A stretch of 64,000 nt of DNA from CALOCV01 sp942491955. Lineage in GTDB: Bacteria > Chlamydiota > Chlamydiia > Chlamydiales > CALOCV01. The stretch is taken from positions 62,001 to 126,000 of the forward strand of contig CALOCV010000030.1 of NCBI GenBank assembly GCA_942491955.1, read 5' to 3'. The position numbers were made by a program, and so were the translations under genes. Every line of letters begins with the position of its first letter. The stretch's first letter is position 1. The notes beneath the pieces were generated by a model. That model was not told the DNA's origin, searched no databases, and worked only from the letters and a program-made list of their open reading frames with translations. This document shows, piece by piece, positions 25,973 through 33,932 of this stretch.

Positions 25973-26833
25973 TTGAGTTTCTCGCGATGGTATTCTATAC
26001 TGAGATGGACTCAAAAATTGGGACTTTTAGCGATCCATATGGCATTTTACCTTTTTTTTCTTCCGCTAATTGAAATCCTAATCATCACAGTGATGCTCTA
26101 CTATTTCATCTTATTTTTTTGGAATACAAGAGCGATGGATGTGGTCTTCGGACTCATCGCCTTTATGGCCCTATATGCCATTGCTAAGTGGCTCCATTGG
26201 CCTGTTTTAGAAAATCTCCTCCACTATGTGGTCAGCGTTGCCGCGATTGCCTTAATCATCATCTTTCAACCCGAACTCCGATTAGCTCTTTCTAAGCTCA
26301 GTTGGAAAGGGAGAAAATATCGCGAAATTTCTGAATTTGATCGTTTCCTCGATGGAATCACCCACACCGTCTACCGCCTTGCCGAAAAGAGAATCGGAGC
26401 TCTTATCATCTTAGAGAACCAAGATTCCCTAGAAGAATACGCAAATAAGGCTGTCGTATTGAATGCCGGGTTTTCACCCGAACTCTTGGAATCGATCTTT
26501 ACAACAACAACCCCTCTCCATGATGGCGCTGTCATCATCCGCGGAACCACAATTCTCTCTGCTGCTACAATTTTACCTCTTGCCGATGATATCGCCCAAC
26601 TTTCAAAATCGATGGGAACACGACACCGCGCAGGATTAGGAATCAGCCAAATTACAGATGCTCTCATTATTGTTGTCTCCGAAGAGACAGGTAGAGTCTC
26701 TATTGCTCGAGATGGCATTATGACGCGAGGAGTAAAAACCGACCGATTCCGAGGCATCATCCGCAGCATTTTTTCCTTCCCATCCACGCGTATCCCCTCT
26801 TCCTGGCCTCTTGCAACATGGTGGAAGTCATGA
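25973..26833 (+). CDS. cdaA: Diadenylate cyclase (CdaA/DacA)
   Basis: Makes c-di-AMP from two ATP. Three N-terminal membrane helices are followed by the DisA_N catalytic domain with both key motifs: DGA in TPLHDGAVIIRG near residue 181 and RHR in GTRHRAGLGISQ near residue 215. The start is a TTG at 25973; a later ATG (MAFYLFFLPL) would remove part of the first hydrophobic region. Overlaps ybbR by 4 nt. Corresponds to CT012 of Chlamydia. Confidence 0.94.
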   Translation: MSFSRWYSILRWTQKLGLLAIHMAFYLFFLPLIEILIITVMLYYFILFFWNTRAMDVVFGLIAFMALYAIAKWLHWPVLENLLHYVVSVAAIALIIIFQPELRLALSKLSWKGRKYREISEFDRFLDGITHTVYRLAEKRIGALIILENQDSLEEYANKAVVLNAGFSPELLESIFTTTTPLHDGAVIIRGTTILSAATILPLADDIAQLSKSMGTRHRAGLGISQITDALIIVVSEETGRVSIARDGIMTRGVKTDRFRGIIRSIFSFPSTRIPSSWPLATWWKS

Positions 26834-28080
26834 GATCTTTTATTTACGATATTTTCACACGCAATCGGATGCAAAAATTTCTGTCCCTTGCTCTGGCTAT
26901 CTTGATTTGGATCTCTGTCTACCAATCGATCAAAACAACAAAAACCCTCTCATTCGTCCTCATTCGCGTCACCAATCTTCCTGCTGACATGACAATCCAA
27001 GGCCTACAACCTAGCGGCTTCCTTGACCAGCGCATTAGCTTAACACTAACTGGAACAAAATACATGATTGACCGACTCGAGCCAGGCGATGTTGAAGTCA
27101 TTCTTGATGCCTCTGACAAGCCGCGCGAATGGATTGTGAATATCACCAAAAAAAACCTTATTAGCCTCAATCCCACCATCAACCTCTCCCGCTATGTTAC
27201 AAGTGTTGAACACCCTGAATTGATTCTTCGGTTAAGTCGCTTTATTACCGAACAAATTCCTGTAGAAATTCTACCTCCCCGTGGCAGGGCTCCTCAGGGA
27301 TACCAATTTGTCGATATATGGCCACAACAATTACTACAAACCGTCAGCGGACCTGAAGAAGAGGTGTTGATACTGAAAAGCCGCCGTCTCGAACTGACAT
27401 TTAATTTGTATGATATATCAAAAAAAGAACTCGATGCGATTGCGTCAAAAAAACAACCTCTCCTTGATGACGAAGTTTCTTTTTTTGTCCCGGATAGCTG
27501 GAAAAAAGTGACGATTCCCTTTTTGGACTATGCCCAAGAACAACTCAATGATCCTCGAGCCAAAGAGATCCAAATCGACTTTCTTCGCAATGATATTCTT
27601 CCTTTGGAAGGATTTATTCCGATTTCCCTCTATTTTCCATTAAAATATAGCAATGAGAGAAATCCAGATAACTTATCCTTAGAACGATCCCCTCTCATTC
27701 AAGAAGATCATCAAGTCGATTTTCTCAATATCCCTCTTTATACTAAAAACGTGAGTAAATTGTTTCTATCCCTAGTTCAAAATAATCTCCTCATCAATAT
27801 TCTTGCCGAACCAAAAACCGACCTGCAAGACCTCGCTTGGAGTTTACAATTCGTTAATTGGAGAAGCTTGGAAGATCAATACCTTGCCTACCTCTACTCG
27901 CTAGCAGGGGAAGAAAATGGCCTCCATCCGTTTCCCAATGAATGGGATAAGCATCTACGTTCTCGATTTGAATACTACATACGGCAATTCACACTTTTAG
28001 TGGATAGAGAGCACAAACTCGAATTGAATAGTTATTACAAGAATGGAGAGGTCGTTGTCCGTCTTGGAGAAACCTCTTAG
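26830..28080 (+). CDS. ybbR: YbbR/CdaR-domain protein
   Basis: CdaR-type partner of the diadenylate cyclase. From MRSFIYDIFTRNRMQKFLSL it has one membrane helix (ALAILIWISVYQSI), then YbbR-like extracytoplasmic domains (IQGLQPSGFLDQRISLTL, then FITEQIPVEILPPRGRAPQG) and a long C-terminal region. The ATG at 26830 overlaps the cdaA stop (ATGA); an ATG at 26818 is also possible. The stop codon is TAG, whose G is the first base of an inserted element; without the insertion it would be TAA. Confidence 0.9.
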   Translation: MRSFIYDIFTRNRMQKFLSLALAILIWISVYQSIKTTKTLSFVLIRVTNLPADMTIQGLQPSGFLDQRISLTLTGTKYMIDRLEPGDVEVILDASDKPREWIVNITKKNLISLNPTINLSRYVTSVEHPELILRLSRFITEQIPVEILPPRGRAPQGYQFVDIWPQQLLQTVSGPEEEVLILKSRRLELTFNLYDISKKELDAIASKKQPLLDDEVSFFVPDSWKKVTIPFLDYAQEQLNDPRAKEIQIDFLRNDILPLEGFIPISLYFPLKYSNERNPDNLSLERSPLIQEDHQVDFLNIPLYTKNVSKLFLSLVQNNLLINILAEPKTDLQDLAWSLQFVNWRSLEDQYLAYLYSLAGEENGLHPFPNEWDKHLRSRFEYYIRQFTLLVDREHKLELNSYYKNGEVVVRLGETS

Positions 28081-28280
28081 ACCCTGTTCAAAATCTTTCT
28101 AATCCTGTATAAACAATTATTTTCCAAGATAATTAAGGTTATGATACTGGGAAAAAAGTATCTGGGATCAAGCGTCATACTGCTGTAGACACACATTTGA
28201 ACGAGTTTTTAGAAAATAAACTACCACAGAGAACACAGAGAACACAGAGGGAGAACATATAGATTATTTAGTGCCCAGAC

Positions 28281-28448
28281 ATGGTTGTAGAGGATCAGGT
28301 AATTATAGAAATTAAATCTGTGAATGGAATAGCTCCAATACACGAAGCACAACTGCTATCTTATTTAAAGCTCTATGGAACTTGTGCCCGAGGATTGCTT
28401 ATCAATTTTAATGTGAAACGATTGGTAGAACGTCGAATGAAAATATAA
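28281..28448 (+). pseudogene. GxxExxY remnant, 55 codons
   Basis: MVVEDQVIIEIKSVNGIAPI to KRLVERRMKI. It lacks two codons present in the 46.9-kb copies (GGCATT missing). The upstream aspartate region has shifted out of frame compared with the 19.8-kb copy. Confidence 0.78.
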
Positions 28449-28617
28449 CCCTCTCTCTGTGCTCTCTGTGGGCTCTGTGGTAGTTTTTATTGCTGAGATA
28501 TGTTAACCAAGTTTCTTAAGCAAAGCAAATGTAGACACACATTTGAACGAGTTTTTAGAAAATAAACTACCACAGAGAACACAGAGGGAAAACATATAGA
28601 TTATTTAGTGCCCAGAC

Positions 28618-28785
28618 ATGGTTGTAGAGGATCAGGTAATTATAGAAATTAAATCTGTGAATGGAATAGCTCCAATACACGAAGCACAACTGCTATCTTA
28701 TTTAAAGCTCTATGGAACTTGTGCCCAAGGATTGCTTATCAATTTTAATGTGAAACGATTGGTAGAACGTCGAATGAAAATATAA
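28618..28785 (+). pseudogene. GxxExxY remnant, 55 codons (second of pair)
   Basis: Nearly identical to the copy at 28281 with the same GGCATT deletion; GCCCAAGG replaces GCCCGAGG, giving AQG instead of ARG. The unit's left terminus has one fewer CACAGAGAA repeat than the first. Confidence 0.78.
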
Positions 28786-28924
28786 CTCCTCTCTCTGTGC
28801 TCTCTGTGGGCTCTGTGGTAGTTTTTATTGCTGAGATATGTTAACCAAGTTTCTTAAGCAAAGCAAATTGCAAGGGATTGTTCATTTAAAAGATTTTGAA
28901 CAGGTTCTTAAACCCACGGTATCC

Positions 28925-29659
28925 ATGCCAGAATATCGCTTTTTTATTAACGATCCTCTAAGAGAGGATGCACGGATTGCTCCCGATCCTATGGAATTCC
29001 ATCATATGATTCGCGTCATGCGCGTAAAAGAGGGAGAGCAGATCGAGGTGATCAACGGCCAAGGCATACTCGCTTATGCTATAGTTGAAACCGTTGAGAA
29101 AAAAAGGGCTTTTTTGCGAATTGTCAAAAGAACCGATTCTTCTCCCTCTCCTTCCTTGCAGATAGGAATCGCTCTCCTACAAGGAAGTCGTTATGAAACC
29201 TTTTTTGAAAAAGGAACAGAATTGGGCATCACCTCTTTTTTACTTTTTCCAGGAGACAGGAGCAAAAAAAAGGCAATTTCAGATTCCCTACAACAACGCT
29301 TTATGCAAATCGCCATCTCAGCATTGAAACAATCGGGAAATCTTTATCTTCCAAAATTGCAAATCATGCCCCCTTTACATCAATGGAAAACCTTCCCCAA
29401 CCCCACTTTTTTTGGTGACTTTTCCGATGAAACCCCCATTTTCGAACAGCTCTTTTTTGCATCCCAATCCTCTGAACAACCTGCTGCCCCACTCTTCCTC
29501 GTCGGACCCGAAAGCGGATTTTCGCAAAGAGAAGAAACCCTTCTTCGTAACAAAGGTGCGTTACCTGTACGACTCCACACCCACATCCTTAGAAGTGAAA
29601 CCGCTGCCCTCATGGCAGCAAGCCTGATGAGTCATTGGCAACTCATACCACGCCTCTGA
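28925..29659 (+). CDS. rsmE: 16S rRNA m3U1498 methyltransferase RsmE
   Basis: SPOUT-class methyltransferase modifying U1498 of 16S rRNA. From MPEYRFFINDPLREDARIAP the N-terminal PUA-like region is followed by the knotted domain with LFLVGPESGFSQREETLL and LRSETAALMAASLMSHW at the C-terminus. An upstream in-frame ATG at 28838 lies within the IS5-type tail and should not be used. Originally the gene began about 14 nt after the ybbR stop; the insertion now separates them. Its 3' end overlaps ispE by 99 nt, convergently. Confidence 0.93.
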   Translation: MPEYRFFINDPLREDARIAPDPMEFHHMIRVMRVKEGEQIEVINGQGILAYAIVETVEKKRAFLRIVKRTDSSPSPSLQIGIALLQGSRYETFFEKGTELGITSFLLFPGDRSKKKAISDSLQQRFMQIAISALKQSGNLYLPKLQIMPPLHQWKTFPNPTFFGDFSDETPIFEQLFFASQSSEQPAAPLFLVGPESGFSQREETLLRNKGALPVRLHTHILRSETAALMAASLMSHWQLIPRL

Positions 29660-30475
29660 AGAGCGGAAAATGGGCGATACAAATCGTGTTTCATAAGAAT
29701 CAGGAAGGGACGGGAGAGAGGGGCGAAAAGAAAAGATCGCTGAACCCGACCCTGTCATCAAGGTGGGATACTTACCTTCTTCCGACAATAATTTTTTTAA
29801 ATTATAAAGTTCTTTCGAAATTTGAAACGCGGGGATTTCCAGATCGTTGATCCACTCCCCCTCCCCGCAAAAAAATTGTTTTACCCATTGATGAAGATCG
29901 ATGCATTTCTTTTGTCTGACTGCAAGAGCTTGATAAACAGTGGCAGTAGAAAGGGAAAAAGAGGGTTTGATAATCCAAAATCCAGAAAAAGGGGTTGTCA
30001 TCGGAATCGATTCGACGCGTTCCCCTATTCCAGTACATTGAGCCAAACCACCCGAGAAAAAAAACGCAACATCCGCTCCCAGCTCTTTTGCCCACTTTTG
30101 GAGATCACCGCACTGAATACTCCCAGGAAAAAAACGATGAAGAGCCCAAAGAGTCGTCGCCGCATTACTGGATCCCCCACCAAGCCCAGATCCCACAGGG
30201 ATATGTTTTTCTAAATGAATGGATAGAGGCTGGCACCAACCTGTTTGTTCTCGAAAAAGTGCTACAGCCTTCCAAACCAAATTATCTTTTCTACTGGAAA
30301 GATCGGGATCGGAACAAGTGAATGCGTCTTTTTCAGAAAAAGAAAACGTGATCTGATCGACCCAATCTACTGCCTGAATACACGTTGCTATCTCGTGATA
30401 ACCTGAAGGCAATCGTTTCTTCACCTGCAAAAACAAATTCACTTTTGCAGGTGAAAAAAAGGTCCTCTCTTTCAC
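29561..30475 (-). CDS. ispE: 4-diphosphocytidyl-2-C-methyl-D-erythritol kinase
   Basis: GHMP kinase of the MEP isoprenoid pathway. It has 304 residues, somewhat long. N-terminal FFSPAKVNLFLQVKKRLPSG, the phosphate loop PVGSGLGGGSSNAATTLW near residue 90, and the C-terminal LMTGSGSAIFSF are typical. The last about 35 residues run through the rsmE 3' end and look like an extension beyond the usual end. Overlaps rplI by 4 nt. Matches the Chlamydia order CT801-CT804. Confidence 0.94.
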   Translation of the reverse strand: MKERTFFSPAKVNLFLQVKKRLPSGYHEIATCIQAVDWVDQITFSFSEKDAFTCSDPDLSSRKDNLVWKAVALFREQTGWCQPLSIHLEKHIPVGSGLGGGSSNAATTLWALHRFFPGSIQCGDLQKWAKELGADVAFFFSGGLAQCTGIGERVESIPMTTPFSGFWIIKPSFSLSTATVYQALAVRQKKCIDLHQWVKQFFCGEGEWINDLEIPAFQISKELYNLKKLLSEEGKYPTLMTGSGSAIFSFRPSLPSLPDSYETRFVSPIFRSSEAWYELPMTHQACCHEGSGFTSKDVGVESYR

Positions 30476-30978
30476 TTTTCTTCTTCCGTTTTCTCTACTT
30501 CTATTGTCTTGCCTCGATTTCCTCCCTCGGCAACGACCAGCAAACGCATGGTTGTTTCAACTCCTTCATTCAAACGAACAGGAATCGTGTGCTCTCCAAT
30601 AGCTTTGATCGGCTGTTTGATAGCGACATTTTTCTTTTCAATAAGAATGGCATGCTGCTCGCTTACAAGATGGAGAATATCTGTAGTAGTAACAGAACCG
30701 TAAGGTTTGCCGGCGGGATCGACTTTCACTTTGGTTTCGATCACCAGTGGCCTCATCTTCTCGGCTAAAATTTCTGCATCTTTTTTATCCTGCACAGCCT
30801 GCTTAGCACGCTCTTCTTGCAATTTTTTCTGTTTCTGAACAGCGCCCTTGTCCGCAACAAGCCCTAATTTTTTTGGTAACAAAAAATTCCAGGCGTAGCC
30901 AGACCGCACCTTAACAATTTCTCCCTTTCGACCGAGGGAGCGAATATCTTCCAAGAGTAAAAGTTGTGTAAAAGCCAT
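30472..30978 (-). CDS. rplI: 50S ribosomal protein bL9
   Basis: Two-domain large-subunit protein, 168 residues. The N-terminal domain reads LLLEDIRSLGRKGEIVKVRS GYAWNFLLP-like, then a long helix rich in K/Q/E/A, then the C-terminal domain (KPYGSVTTTDILHLV, IKAIGEHTIPVRLNEGV). A C-terminal acidic tail (EVEKTEEEK) is present. Its stop overlaps the ispE start (ATGA). Confidence 0.96.
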   Translation of the reverse strand: MAFTQLLLLEDIRSLGRKGEIVKVRSGYAWNFLLPKKLGLVADKGAVQKQKKLQEERAKQAVQDKKDAEILAEKMRPLVIETKVKVDPAGKPYGSVTTTDILHLVSEQHAILIEKKNVAIKQPIKAIGEHTIPVRLNEGVETTMRLLVVAEGGNRGKTIEVEKTEEEK

Positions 30979-30987
30979 TCGTTCCTC

Positions 30988-31236
30988 CTAAACTTCTGCT
31001 ACAAAGGGTAAAAGAGCCATGTAGCGGGCTCGCTTGATCGCAAGTGTCAAACGTTTTTGATGAAACGCTGAAACACCTGTAATTCTTCGAGGTAAAATTT
31101 TCCCTCGTTCTGTAATGAATTTGTACAAAGTATTGATATCTTTATAATCAATATGCTTTACACCCGATGCGGTAAATGGACATTTTTTCTTCTTTTTAAA
31201 ACGCATATCATTCTTCCGCGGTTTTTTAATGGTCAT
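30988..31236 (-). CDS. rpsR: 30S ribosomal protein bS18
   Basis: 82 residues with the bS18 core: CPFTASGVKHIDYKDINTLY, ITERGKILPRRITGVSAFHQ and the tail LTLAIKRARYMALLPFV. Located between rpsF and rplI with 9-14 nt gaps, the conserved rpsF-rpsR-rplI order. Confidence 0.97.
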   Translation of the reverse strand: MTIKKPRKNDMRFKKKKKCPFTASGVKHIDYKDINTLYKFITERGKILPRRITGVSAFHQKRLTLAIKRARYMALLPFVAEV

Positions 31237-31250
31237 ATTCCCTCCTTCTG

Positions 31251-31598
31251 TTATAGGTTCACTTCCACAAGTGGCTGAAAGGTAATTTCTTCAAGCACTG
31301 TGTCTGCCCTTAAAGTCATAAAGCGAATGAGATCTTCATGGAGATGATTCTCTTTCCACAATTCACTAATCGCCGCTGGTGGTACTGAGAAGTAGATCAC
31401 ATAATAGTGGCCTTCTCGATACCCATCAATTTCATAAGCGAGGCGCCGCCGACCTTGGTCGTGAATTTTATGCACCTCTCCCCCATGATGGGTAATTCCT
31501 TGGATCACTTTGTCCAACGCCTTTTGTCGAGCATCTTCACTCAACTTCGCGCTAATGACATACATCCCCTCATAGAGATGGTTCCGATGGTCTTCCAT
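31251..31598 (-). CDS. rpsF: 30S ribosomal protein bS6
   Basis: 115 residues: YEGMYVISAKLSEDARQKAL, GGEVHKIHDQGRRRLAYEID and GHYYVIYFSVPPAAISEL, the standard bS6 fold. Its start overlaps the 3' end of pth by 29 nt, so the two are translated in overlapping frames. Confidence 0.96.
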   Translation of the reverse strand: MEDHRNHLYEGMYVISAKLSEDARQKALDKVIQGITHHGGEVHKIHDQGRRRLAYEIDGYREGHYYVIYFSVPPAAISELWKENHLHEDLIRFMTLRADTVLEEITFQPLVEVNL

Positions 31599-32181
31599 CT
31601 TTTTTCTCCCGTGTTTTTTGCATATTGATTCTATTCATTACCTTCTCCACCGAATCGGTAAGAAGAAGGTCGAGCACTTTCATGCTTTCTTGTATCACCT
31701 CATCCAACGAGAGTTCCTCTTCTTGGGTAAAGCGATCCAAGACATAATCGGCTTTGTTTCTCTTTTCTGGATGCCCAATGCCAACCCGAAGACGCGGAAA
31801 CGTGCGTGTTCCCAATGCATCAAAAAGACTCTCAATTCCTCGATGTCCACCCGAACTCCCTTGATCACGAAGCCGAAGAACTCCAAAAGAAAGGCCGATA
31901 TCATCATAGACTACGACCATGTCTTTTGTTTGAAATTGAAAATAATTTTTTACTTTTTCTACCGAACGTCCACTCTCATTCATGAACGTCATTGGACGCA
32001 ACAAACAAATGGTTTGCCCTTCAATTACTCCTTGAGCAATCGCCCCATTAAAAGATTTTTTTTCTTTCCAGGGCCACTTTTGCCGTTCAGCAAACCGTTC
32101 GACCACGAGAAAACCCAAGTTATGCCTTGTTCTCGCATACTCATCTCCCGGATTACCTAAACCAACAAAAAGTCGTTTCAT
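31570..32181 (-). CDS. pth: Peptidyl-tRNA hydrolase
   Basis: Releases tRNA from stalled peptidyl-tRNA. 203 residues with FVGLGNPGDEYARTRHNLGF (catalytic His in RHN), RPMTFMNESGRSV, VVVYDDIGLSFGVLRLRDQG and SSGGHRGIESL, the full Pth signature. C-terminal tail is charged. Starts 6 nt after rplY and overlaps rpsF. Confidence 0.96.
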   Translation of the reverse strand: MKRLFVGLGNPGDEYARTRHNLGFLVVERFAERQKWPWKEKKSFNGAIAQGVIEGQTICLLRPMTFMNESGRSVEKVKNYFQFQTKDMVVVYDDIGLSFGVLRLRDQGSSGGHRGIESLFDALGTRTFPRLRVGIGHPEKRNKADYVLDRFTQEEELSLDEVIQESMKVLDLLLTDSVEKVMNRINMQKTREKKDGRPSEPSL

Positions 32182-32187
32182 GGCTCC

Positions 32188-32751
32188 CTACCTCTTAACA
32201 ATCGCAAGCGCAATGCGATCGAGACTTTCAAGAGGACGAACCTCTTCTGGTAGTGCGATATCATTGAGACGCAATGAATCCCTCATTTTGAGATCTTTAA
32301 TATTGAGCTGAAATGCTTCTGGAATGTACTTAGGCAAGCAACGGATGCGTAAGGTACGCAATACCTGTCGCAGTACTCCACCCAATTTGATTCCTACACA
32401 ATCGATCATTCCAACAGGTTCAATCACAACACGCACATTCACAGGAACATTCTCGTGAAGGATCTCAAAATCGAGATGGAGGATGTCATAGGTCGTTGGG
32501 TGATACTGGATATCCTTAACAATGGCCGAACGTTCGTCCCCTTTTTCATCGGTCAGTGAAAATCGTGTCGTTGCTAAACGCCCTTTGACAATTTGTCGCA
32601 AAGCAGCCGCAAAAGCCGCTCCATCAATAGCGACATGTTCACAAGCATCGCCCTTGCCATAAATGACAGCAGGGATAAAGCCTTGGCGCCGAAGCTGCTT
32701 CGATTCACTTTTCCGATCGGCCTTTCTCTCGCGAAAAGGTAGTTTCATCAT
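32188..32751 (-). CDS. rplY: 50S ribosomal protein bL25 (CTC type)
   Basis: 187 residues: the N-terminal 5S-rRNA-binding domain (ESKQLRRQGFIPAVIYGKGD) and the C-terminal TL5/CTC domain (ENVPVNVRVVIEPVGMIDCV, IPEAFQLNIKDLKMRDSLRL). Typical of the long CTC form. In Chlamydia it lies between glgA and pth; here prs, a tRNA and an unknown gene are inserted before glgA. Confidence 0.95.
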   Translation of the reverse strand: MMKLPFRERKADRKSESKQLRRQGFIPAVIYGKGDACEHVAIDGAAFAAALRQIVKGRLATTRFSLTDEKGDERSAIVKDIQYHPTTYDILHLDFEILHENVPVNVRVVIEPVGMIDCVGIKLGGVLRQVLRTLRIRCLPKYIPEAFQLNIKDLKMRDSLRLNDIALPEEVRPLESLDRIALAIVKR

Positions 32752-32801
32752 ATTTTTTCCCTCTTTTTTCTAACCATATTAAAAAAATATTGTTAGAGTT
32801 C

Positions 32802-33770
32802 TTATTCACTAACACTTAAAAGACCTTCGGTAGAAAGATGGCGAAGAATCGCCTCAGAGAGAAGAGGAACAAGAGAGATCTGACAACATTTCTTTGCGAA
32901 AGGATAACGCTCGTTCCATGGAATGGTATCGGTTACCCAGAGAGTTTCTATAGGACTCTCTTCAATTTTTTCCATCGTCCCAGGGGTAAACAACCCATGA
33001 GTGATGGCAGCAAAAATTTGTTGCGCTCCCTTCTCTCGGCAAACTTTCGTTGCTGATAATAGGGTAGCTCCTGTGGAGCACACGTCATCAGCGAGAAGGA
33101 CATTTTTTCCATCGACATCCCCGATAATTTTCCCTTTTTTGACCTCACTAGGACTCATGCGCTGTTTATCAATGACAGCAAAGTCCAGATGCAATTGCTG
33201 GGCCAGGGAACGGGCAATTTTACTACTCCCTATATCGGGGGCCACAACGACCCAATTCGAGTCGATAAGTTCTTTAGCAATCCTTTCTACAAGAAGAGGA
33301 ATTGCATGATCATCTTCGACGGGAAACGAAAAAAAACCCTCGATCTGCTCTGCGTGGAGATCCACGGTGATCAAAACCTCGCAGCCTGCTTGATCAAGGA
33401 GATCGGCGATGAGTCGGGCGGTAATAGGCACCCCTTTCTTATCGCGACGATCTTGTCTGGCATACCCATAATAGGGCATGACAACAATGCATTTCTTTGC
33501 CCCGGAACGACGCGCTGCATCGAGAAGAAGGAGAAGCTCGATGAGATATTCATTCGGCTCATAAGCGAGGGTTTGAACAAAAAAAACGGTTTTTCCCTGC
33601 ACTTCTTCGTTGATGACAACTTGTGTCTCATTATCCGGAAAACGGCCTATTGTCACTTCACCCAAGGGAATCCCCGTCTGCTGCGCGAGCGCTTTTGCCA
33701 AAGCGGGATGCGAAGACCCGGCAAGGATCAACCCATGATCAAAGTGTTTCAGGCTCATCGTGTCCGTCAT
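32802..33770 (-). CDS. prs: Ribose-phosphate pyrophosphokinase
   Basis: Makes PRPP from ribose 5-phosphate and ATP. About 322 residues with GRFPDNETQVVINEEVQGK, PYYGYARQDRRDKKGVPIT and the PRPP loop VLLADDVCSTGATLLSA. Start is MTDTMSLKH at 33770 (two nt after tRNA-Gln) or MSLKH at 33758; longer upstream reading is tRNA sequence. The mRNA is probably cut from a tRNA-Gln-prs transcript. PRPP synthase is absent from Chlamydia trachomatis as I recall, but is found in environmental chlamydiae. Confidence 0.94.
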   Translation of the reverse strand: MTDTMSLKHFDHGLILAGSSHPALAKALAQQTGIPLGEVTIGRFPDNETQVVINEEVQGKTVFFVQTLAYEPNEYLIELLLLLDAARRSGAKKCIVVMPYYGYARQDRRDKKGVPITARLIADLLDQAGCEVLITVDLHAEQIEGFFSFPVEDDHAIPLLVERIAKELIDSNWVVVAPDIGSSKIARSLAQQLHLDFAVIDKQRMSPSEVKKGKIIGDVDGKNVLLADDVCSTGATLLSATKVCREKGAQQIFAAITHGLFTPGTMEKIEESPIETLWVTDTIPWNERYPFAKKCCQISLVPLLSEAILRHLSTEGLLSVSE

Positions 33771-33772
33771 GT

Positions 33773-33844
33773 TTGGGGTGGGAGGATTCGAACCTCCGCA
33801 TGGCGGTACCAAAAACCGCTGCCTTACCGCTTGGCTACACCCCA
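33773..33844 (-). tRNA. tRNA-Gln (TTG)
   Basis: A 72-nt minus-strand cloverleaf: acceptor TGGGGTG/CACCCCA, D-arm TAGCCAAGCGGTAAGGC, anticodon stem GCGGT/ACCGC with loop TTTTGGT (anticodon TTG), T-arm GGAGGTTCGAATCCTCC, discriminator A. CCA is not encoded. Directly abuts prs. Confidence 0.95.
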
Positions 33845-33932
33845 AGGAATGTAAAGAAAAAGGATACTTTTTCCTCTGATTTTTTGCAAATACCTCTTGT
33901 CTTTTTTCTTTCAGGCAGTAAAGTGTGGGATC

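Larger units (their letters stand above)
28080..28907 (+). mobile_element. Transposase-deleted IS5-type element with two GxxExxY units
   Basis: Ends are GACCCTGTTCAAAATC (28080) and the complement of GAACCTGTTCAAAATC (ending 28907), flanked by TTA (28077-28079, 28908-28910). Inside is a short IS5 transposase remnant (reads GYDTGKKVSGIKRHTAVDT, about 28136-28192), then two GxxExxY units with CACAGAG-type termini (about 28222-28484 and 28566-28822) joined by GCTGAGATATGTTAACC-type tail sequence. No working transposase remains. Confidence 0.88.

Noticed and set aside
28838..28924. Longer RsmE start in frame at 28838
   Set aside because: These codons are IS5-type tail sequence, repeated at 47833; the family start is MPEYRF at 28925.
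33771..33845. Longer Prs start at 33845
   Set aside because: The upstream codons are the tRNA-Gln gene.
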